Positions 58,258 to 64,000 of a DNA stretch of 64,000 bases are shown one piece after another. Below the pieces are notes generated by a model. It ran no database searches and was not told where the DNA came from. It was given only the letters and a program-made list of their open reading frames with translations. The stretch covers positions 186,001-250,000 of the forward strand of contig NMRA01000117.1 of NCBI GenBank assembly GCA_002633005.1, in the 5' to 3' direction. The translations under genes were made by a program, and so were the position numbers. The DNA comes from Phoronis australis (taxonomy: Eukaryota > Phoronida > Phoronidae). The stretch's first letter is position 1. Each line of letters begins with the position of its first letter.

Positions 58258-59112
58258 CCGGGCGAGTCGTTTTTAACAGAGTATTATTTTAATGAGAAAT
58301 ATTTCGAAATCGTGAAAGAAGCACCCTTCCCCTGTTAAAAACTTGTCAGTTCATTGAAAATCCGTCAAAGTGGAGACATTTCAGTGGGATTTATGAGTAG
58401 CTCGTGCTTCGCGGAGAGATGTCAAAAGGGGAGAAGGAGTGGGGGCCGGTGAGGTGGGCAACAATAGGTCTCGACAGAAGGGGTGAATTTGAGGGGGTGG
58501 GGTAGCTGATAAGGGGAGTAGATCATTATTTCGCTCGTTATTTTGCCTGGGTGTTCATTCACATTAAATTTAGGCCTCGTCCTACTCTAACTTGATCATT
58601 TCTCAGCTTTAAAAAAGAAGCTGGGTCATTTTCACCTTCAAAAATGGCCCTTTTAGGTAATTTTGTGCTTCACCGGGGGGGGGGGGTTTGTGTTTAGTAG
58701 TGTCCAGAGAGAGACTTCCCAAATCCCCCTATGTTATCTGAACATGTGACAAAATTTCACTTTCTATTTTGTCGGTTAAGATATAGCATTCCTTCGTTCT
58801 ACGCAAATATCGAATGCAAGGCCCATTGGTGTTTTAATACCAATGGGTAGATAAAGAATAGCACAAAAACTGTCGTCTCGCGGTCCATTTATCGGAACGC
58901 ACAAAAAAGTCGAGATAATACTCTTGCGTAACGAGGCATTGTTATGTAACCACTCTGCGATGACTTGATTGACGGGGACGCGTGAATAAACAGAGTTGTT
59001 TTCTGCTCTCTGGTTTATCTGTGCACGCCTGTCGAAAAAGTTTAGAGGTCTCTGTTTTAGTGTTAATCTAAGTTAAAGAATGGCTTGTGTAATTTGTTTT
59101 TTTCCTATGTAG
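58258..59112. other. Last intron of the protease gene
   Basis: Contains a poly-G tract near 58675-58687 and otherwise unremarkable sequence. Confidence 0.35.
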
Positions 59113-59271
59113 GGTGACAGCGGTGGACCTCTAGTCTGTTTGGACTCCCATAACCGATGGACAGTGCACGGTGTCGTAAGCTGGGGGAAAGGGTGTGCCG
59201 AGGCTGCCTATCCCGGAGTCTACGGTCACGTGGGCCAAATACTAGGATGGATACACAAATATGCCGGTTAA
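59113..59271 (+). CDS. Serine protease exon 9 (catalytic Ser, stop)
   Basis: Acceptor tcctatgtag, phase 0. It encodes [40 protein letters not shown] and [12 protein letters not shown] then TAA. Catalytic Ser is in GDSGG, SWG lines the substrate channel, and the last helix follows. The full triad is therefore intact. The overall plan (anchor, stem, LDLa, LDLa, SRCR, trypsin) is that of TMPRSS/enteropeptidase-type proteases; orthology to a particular vertebrate member cannot be claimed. Confidence 0.95.
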   Translation, partial: GDSGGPLVCLDSHNRWTVHGVVSWGKGCAEAAYPGVYGHVGQILGWIHKYAG

Positions 59272-59974
59272 ATTCAAGTCTTGAGATATTCAACAATTCA
59301 GAATATAGTATGCGATGACTGTTATATAATTAGTGACTTTCATGGAGGTCAGTGTGTCTGTTTTCACTGAGACCCCAAAAATGTGACAATGAAATTTGCA
59401 TTACTCCACAAAAAGCCTTTTTAAAGGAATATAAAATCGCTTTATCATAACAGCGGTCAATACGAAAGTACGAAGGTAAACATGACTCCGAAATATGAGT
59501 TTATAACTCGATAATCTATCCAAATCCTATGTTAAACTTTTTGGCATCACCTTACGGAACGTCAAAAGAGTGCAAAAACATTGCTATGATTACTTGACGT
59601 AGGTCGGTTCTTGAGAAACAAAGGCACTGGTGGCCGCAAGAAAATCTTGCAGCGGAAATTGTGGAGTTCTGTACGATAATCTTCATGGTTCTCAGGTAGA
59701 GCCACAAAATTGTTGGTATGTAACATTTGTTTTAATTTTCTGTTATAGCTTATGGATATTATCTAGGCAAATATAACAAAGAATGTGTTGAGACTGCATT
59801 CGCTTTATTAATTTAAAACACATTTAACATATTTTTTAAAAGTTTTATGTATTTTATTATTGAAATTTAATTTTGTCAATCAAGTAACAAATGGGTCACT
59901 AAACAAAGAAATATACATAGGTTTGAGTGTTTTTAAAGTCGCACCTCAAATTGGCTTCAACTGTCCATGACGCA
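59272..59974. other. Protease 3' UTR and flank
   Basis: No AATAAA close to the stop was identified with confidence. Nothing else seen. Confidence 0.3.
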
Positions 59975-60040
59975 GGTGAGCCTCCAGTTTTCAACGGAGG
60001 GCTCTTGTGCCTTGTCAGTTAGACCACTGAGCTAGACACT
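59975..60040 (-). repeat. tRNA-like / SINE head (candidate)
   Basis: The minus strand reads GTCTAGCTCAGTGGTCTAAC (a good A box, TAGCTCAGTGG) and then a T-arm-like stem CCTCC..GGAGG around GTTGAAAACT. The anticodon region is not convincing, so it is more likely a tRNA-derived SINE head or pseudo-tRNA than a working tRNA. Confidence 0.4.
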
Positions 60041-60679
60041 GTATTTAGCTCACGGTTAGACTCAGTTTGTAAGGTGACGAGCACTAATTTTCCACAAAAG
60101 TAAATACAAATACCTTTGTTTATTTCAAGCATGGTCAGTAGTGTGTATGTGTAATAAAACATTTCCTACAGTTCCCATTGCATGCAAACATTATATGGCA
60201 TTGAAAATGGGAAAATTTGCCATTGTAATTTGTTTTGTGCAAAAGTAAGTGGAGAAGTGCCGTATAGGCTCGAACTAGCAAATGACCGGAGATGTATGCT
60301 ATACATCTACCAGTGTTATCGTGTTTTATCCATTCATTTCTATCGACTGCCCGCATCCCCGTCACAATTCTAAATCGATACAATGGAAAGGTATGGTTAG
60401 TCATGTGTTTATCAAAGGTTTATTTACTCTAGGCTACCCGGTACTCGTTACATGGTCACGAGATTCTGTGCGTTCAAAGTCATCACTAACCGGATTTTTC
60501 GGTTCGAGTGTAGACTCACATTTATGTCAAATTTAATGCTGTCTTGCTTATAAATAAAATATAAATTGAAACAATTCTTCCTCGTCAGTCGTATTAGACG
60601 TTCATGTCAAAGTAAGAACAGAATAGGGAGAACCCGTTTTCTATAAATGGCCAACAACAGCAAACAAAACGAACAATAC

Positions 60680-61160
60680 CACGGGAGGACCCAGGATTTC
60701 GAGTTAGGAGGCAGAAGCGGATTTAGGGGGGGGGGGGGGGGGNNNNNNNNNNNNNNNNNNNNNNNNNNNNNNNNNNCCAGATACCATTTGGCACGGTTCG
60801 GGAGCAAATTGTTGACTAGCACATGCACGCAACCAGGGGGCCTCGGGGGATGAATAAACAATGCATAGGCCCTGAACAAACCCCGTTTACCATTTTTTTT
60901 AGTCAAAAGGTCCGCAAACCCAAAAATTCGAGACCCCTGCATCCCTACATTTTAGATTGGGCGCGCGCATCTGCCGAAATTCTGGTTATTCCTGTGCCCT
61001 GGCCCCCCTAACTCAAAATCCTGGATCCGACCCTGGGAGGGACCAGGGCAGAGTATTAGCCAGGATTTTGCCCGTCAGACATTCGCACCCAACGAACTGC
61101 CAAATGGAATCTGGGATAATTTTAGGGAGGGGGCATGGCCCCCCTAAATCCGCCACTGAA
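60680..61160. mobile_element. Cluster of CAGTGGCGGA-type MITE copies with assembly gap
   Basis: A right-end fragment (GGACCCAGGATTTCGAGTTA) abuts a long plus-orientation copy (60711-61035, ending AACTCAAAATCCTGGATCCG), then a reversed copy to 61160 (ending CTAAATCCGCCACTG). The 34-N gap at 60743-60776 follows a poly-G run. The long copy shares about 150 bp of extra interior with 61526-61820. Confidence 0.75.
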
Positions 61161-61525
61161 TACCACCAGGGTGTACCCGAGCCCGCTGGAAGAAAAAATA
61201 TCCTCCCATAAAGAAATTTCTTAAAAAGTCACCCTTTCGTGAGAAAATTTAATCAAAAATTCCTTTTGCGATCCCGCCGGCTACGCTTGCATGGCTGTAG
61301 AAGATGATGCACGCCTCACGCCGCCGACTGAGAAATCCGGGCGGAGAGACATTCGCACTCCGGCCGATAGCATTCTGAAAGCGGAGATAAACCCCCGATG
61401 TATGTGTGATAAATCTTAGAAGCATCACTAAATCATACCGTTCCATAGAGTTGAAATGAAAATGATACCCTTCAGTTGTAGTACGCCGGATCGATTTTAG
61501 CGGCATCCGTTGGACGCTAGTTCCC

Positions 61526-61820
61526 GGCAGTGGCGGATTTATGGGGGCGGGGGCAAGGGGGCCATGGCCCCCCTAAAATTCTCCCAGATACCATTTGCCA
61601 ATTCGGGGTGCGAATTGCTGACTAACATATGCGCGCACCCAGGGGGGCTCGGGGGGGGGCGAATGCACAGTGGCCTTGAACAAACCCCACCTTTTTTAAG
61701 GTTCACACTAAACCCAAAAATTCGAGACCGTACATTTTAGGCTTGGCGCGCGCATGTGGCGAAATCCTGGTTATTCCTGTGCACTGGCCCCCCTAACTCA
61801 AAATCCTGGATTCGCCCCAT
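61526..61820 (+). mobile_element. CAGTGGCGGA-type MITE, long form
   Basis: Starts GCAGTGGCGGATTTATGGGG and ends CTAACTCAAAATCCTGGATT then CGCCCC. Full-length form of about 290 bp with GGGGGCCATGGCCCCCCTAA near the left. The overlapping ORFs are artefacts. Confidence 0.85.
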
Positions 61821-62540
61821 AGATGCAGTTCAGACGAAAAAGTCAGTCACTACCTTGACCGGAAAATCGACGCTTCCGGCCGCCGGGCCGGGCGACACAT
61901 CCCCACTCATATATATCGAAGTACCCCCGGGCTGCCTCCTCAGTTCTCACGGCTATGATGCCCCCCCCCATCGATGAGGATGCTCGGGCCGGGCGGCATC
62001 GCCTCGTCCAACCAAATGCCATGCATCCACTCGGCAATTCGTCCGACGCACCGGGTAGGCCTAACCCCGCCGTTATGACCGTCACTGGGCAGCTATAGCT
62101 AGGCCAGTGAGATGTAGGGCCTACGTAACCTACAGTACACATCGGAACGGAGTCTGTGTCGGCTCCCTCTTTGAACGGTCAGTTTCCCGTCGGCGGAGCA
62201 GTCCAAGACGCTGTCCAGATCGAGCCGTGCAGGGAACTAACTTTGGAGCCGGATGCAACTGACCGTGGCTCTTGTGCAGTGGCCCAACATTCAAAGCGTT
62301 CGGTAATAATCCCTAGTTGCCGTTAGAAATTTTAAGTCACTACGGGACAAATCGGTATGCATGCGTGCATTGTTCCCTGGGGCGTGTCATACATCAAACT
62401 TGCACTATCGACTCCGTGAATGGCTCCGCCGGTGGCCGACTGAGCCGGGCCCCGGCACCCGCCCGCTCGCGGGGCCGGGGTTTCAGTGTCGTGGGAAATC
62501 TAACTCATTATCTCGTAAACTCAGTATGAAGAGATTAAGA
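61821..62540. other. GC- and CpG-rich stretch
   Basis: Much richer in CpG than the rest of the window (for example GGCCGCCGGGCCGGGCGACA and GGGCCCCGGCACCCGCCCGC). No ORF looks like a known protein. It could be the CpG-rich promoter and 5' exon of the cathepsin B gene, whose first coding exon follows an acceptor at 63693. Confidence 0.35.
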
Positions 62541-62826
62541 TGAGATAATTCAAACGAATATTAAATGTTTATTTATCAATAAATGCATTACAAAGGTCCC
62601 CAACTTCGTCATTGTTTAAATTTTAGGTAACAAGAGAATCGCGCTTATCATTGTTTCGATGTAGTTCAATTTTATTTAGGGAAGATCTTTGAAAAAGATT
62701 GATGCACGCCGTAAACAAATATTTCTTATTAAACGAGGACAAGCAACATACATTATCGCTTGAAATAGTTTGAAGAAGCAAATATAGATTACATTTTAGT
62801 GCAAAATTTACATATGTTCATAGGCA

Positions 62827-63114
62827 TTACTTCTTTCTACTTTTGAATTGCTTCAGGGAAGACATTCCATAAAAGTGCTTGAACTGCACATCATGTGATT
62901 TAGCTTGTGACCAGGAAGATAAGCTCAAACTGGTAAAACTTAGCGATCCACGAGTGCCTGCGCATTGCCCCCACCAGTCAGGTAGGTGAACGGTTTCGTT
63001 GGTCTGATTTCCTAATTGAAATGAACCAATAGGCCTACTGTAAAAATAGTAAGAATTCATCACGAGTCCTTGGTGCAGTCTAATCCCAAACCGAAAGTTC
63101 ATAAGTTCGCTCAT
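62827..63114 (-). CDS. Unrecognised 95-codon ORF
   Basis: The minus-strand frame begins MSELMNFRFGIRLHQG and ends SSLKQFKSRKK; it contains a possible N-glycosylation site (NQTNET) and no known domain. About 160 bp beyond its stop the minus strand has an AATAAA (plus strand TTTATTT near 62674). It could be a small gene or a last exon; chance is equally likely. Confidence 0.2.
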   Translation of the reverse strand: MSELMNFRFGIRLHQGLVMNSYYFYSRPIGSFQLGNQTNETVHLPDWWGQCAGTRGSLSFTSLSLSSWSQAKSHDVQFKHFYGMSSLKQFKSRKK

Positions 63115-63701
63115 TGGGACAGCCGGGTTTCGTTATGACGTTATGTGTCTCGGCTGACTGCTTAGCTCAGTTAGTGTGGTGCTGTGATGCGTAGGCATCT
63201 TTACATGTCGTCTTCCTATAGGCAATATGTTTCCAATACCTTGAATATGGGACTCCACATTCAGAATATCGTGTCGACATCATGCCTTAGGGACGGTGTA
63301 CACAACAGTTATTTTTTGATGGAGGTGCGGATCTAGGATACCAGTCGTAAAGGGGAGCCCAACCACAGTTTTCAAAAGGAAAACTTCCACATAAGTAATA
63401 AAATCGGCATACCGACTGATTTTTTATCCATGGTCATAGGGGGAGAGTTACTGCCATTGAATAATTGCTCGTTAGTGGTAGTAAGTGCTTCTCAAATCAA
63501 TTTCAAATCAGGGACCCACCTTTCCGACTATTTCCCAACTAACTTTTAAGTGTCACTCATAGCTGTAACAGTGTCAGGACATTTTACTCTTAGATTCAGT
63601 TTGTTGTATGTGGATGGGTTAGATATTATTTGCCATGAGCTGAAATGTTTTTAGCCCGCTAGGTCTTCAGTACCAATTCATGAATTGTTTCAGGTACCAC
63701 A

Positions 63702-63827
63702 ATGAAAGCTGTAATCTTTGCCTGTGTAATAGCTACAGCCACTGCAGCATCCTTTCACCAATGGGACCCTAAGCCACTCTCAGATGAGATGGTTTATTTT
63801 GTCAACACCATTAAGACAACATGGAAG
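63702..63827 (+). CDS. CTSB: Cathepsin B-like cysteine protease, first coding exon (partial)
   Basis: Lysosomal papain-family protease precursor. Acceptor attgtttcag at 63693, an 8-nt leader, then MKAVIFACVIATATAASFHQ (signal peptide of about 16 residues). The propeptide start PLSDEMVYFVNTIKTTWK follows, matching the cathepsin B propeptide LSDE.V..VN...TTW. Donor ggaag|gtagag in phase 0 at the same place as in vertebrate genes (after TTWx). The mature enzyme lies beyond the right edge. The frame continuing past 63827 is intron. Confidence 0.88.
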
Positions 63828-64000
63828 GTAGAGTATAACTGTATTATGCAGGTCAATGGTGTTGTAACAGCATCTTCATTTATGCACAGTTATAGTAGAA
63901 TTCTCAGTTGGACTGATGGACTTTTCTTGAATGCATGAACAACATTTGGTATGCAATAACTTGATGTAAAACTTTCTGATAGTTCTAATATGCTTTAAAT

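Noticed and set aside
60607-62142. Several ORFs across 60.6-62.1 kb
   Set aside because: They are translations of CAGTGGCGGA-type MITE copies, poly-G, N gap or CpG-rich sequence; the same peptides (for example NSKSWI) recur with the repeats.
1-64000. CRISPR arrays, bacterial operons, riboswitches, phage or viral genes
   Set aside because: The window is spliced eukaryotic sequence; the tandem repeats present are minisatellites or short duplications without spacer structure, and no viral domain was recognised.

Overview
This is a metazoan nuclear window: AT-rich, with multi-exon genes carrying GT-AG introns, long intergenic spacers, two N gaps (48986-49442 and 60743-60776) and many non-autonomous DNA transposons. 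The gene content (VPS35L, MED9, GEMIN6, a DCUN1D3-type DCN1-like protein, a type II transmembrane serine protease and cathepsin B) and the absence of vertebrate repeats suggest an invertebrate, most likely a deuterostome such as a hemichordate, echinoderm or lancelet. The phylum cannot be fixed from sequence alone. All genes were recognised by reading translations, without a database search.

Layout. 1-8555 (minus strand): the 5' five exons of VPS35L, a subunit of the Retriever/Commander endosomal recycling complex. Its intron 1 holds a 3.6 kb long-inverted-repeat element, itself invaded by a 957 bp palindromic element; a 97 bp perfect hairpin lies beside that. 9.1-10.7 kb: repeat remnants and a 527 bp tandem duplication with a single N at the junction. 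12347-13141 (plus): the last exon of MED9 (Mediator), then after 53 bp the intact GEMIN6 ORF (SMN complex), with a splice acceptor squeezed between them. 17978-18886 (minus): the coding exon of DCUN1D3 (cullin neddylation, predicted N-myristoylated). 19-43 kb: mostly non-coding, with a 1.43 kb CAGGGCTCGA-ended transposon, short MITEs, a 57-bp minisatellite and microsatellites. 43568-59271 (plus): a nine-exon type II transmembrane serine protease (signal anchor, Ser/Thr-rich stem, two LDLa, SRCR, trypsin domain) with an apparent 1-nt frameshift in the stem and an unusual Tyr-Val activation site. Its introns hold a Kolobok-like TTAA/THAP palindromic element with a nested MITE, and two copies of a 0.7 kb repeat. 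60.7-61.8 kb: a cluster of CAGTGGCGGA-type MITEs. 63694-63827 (plus): the first coding exon of a cathepsin B-like protease, running off the window after its propeptide start.

The genes do not form one pathway. VPS35L and DCUN1D3 both lie on human 16p12, so their linkage here may be ancient. The most interesting items are the MED9-GEMIN6 arrangement, the palindromic THAP element with a fossil empty site in its own other arm, the nest of elements with 9-10 bp target duplications, and the serine protease with a non-basic activation site.
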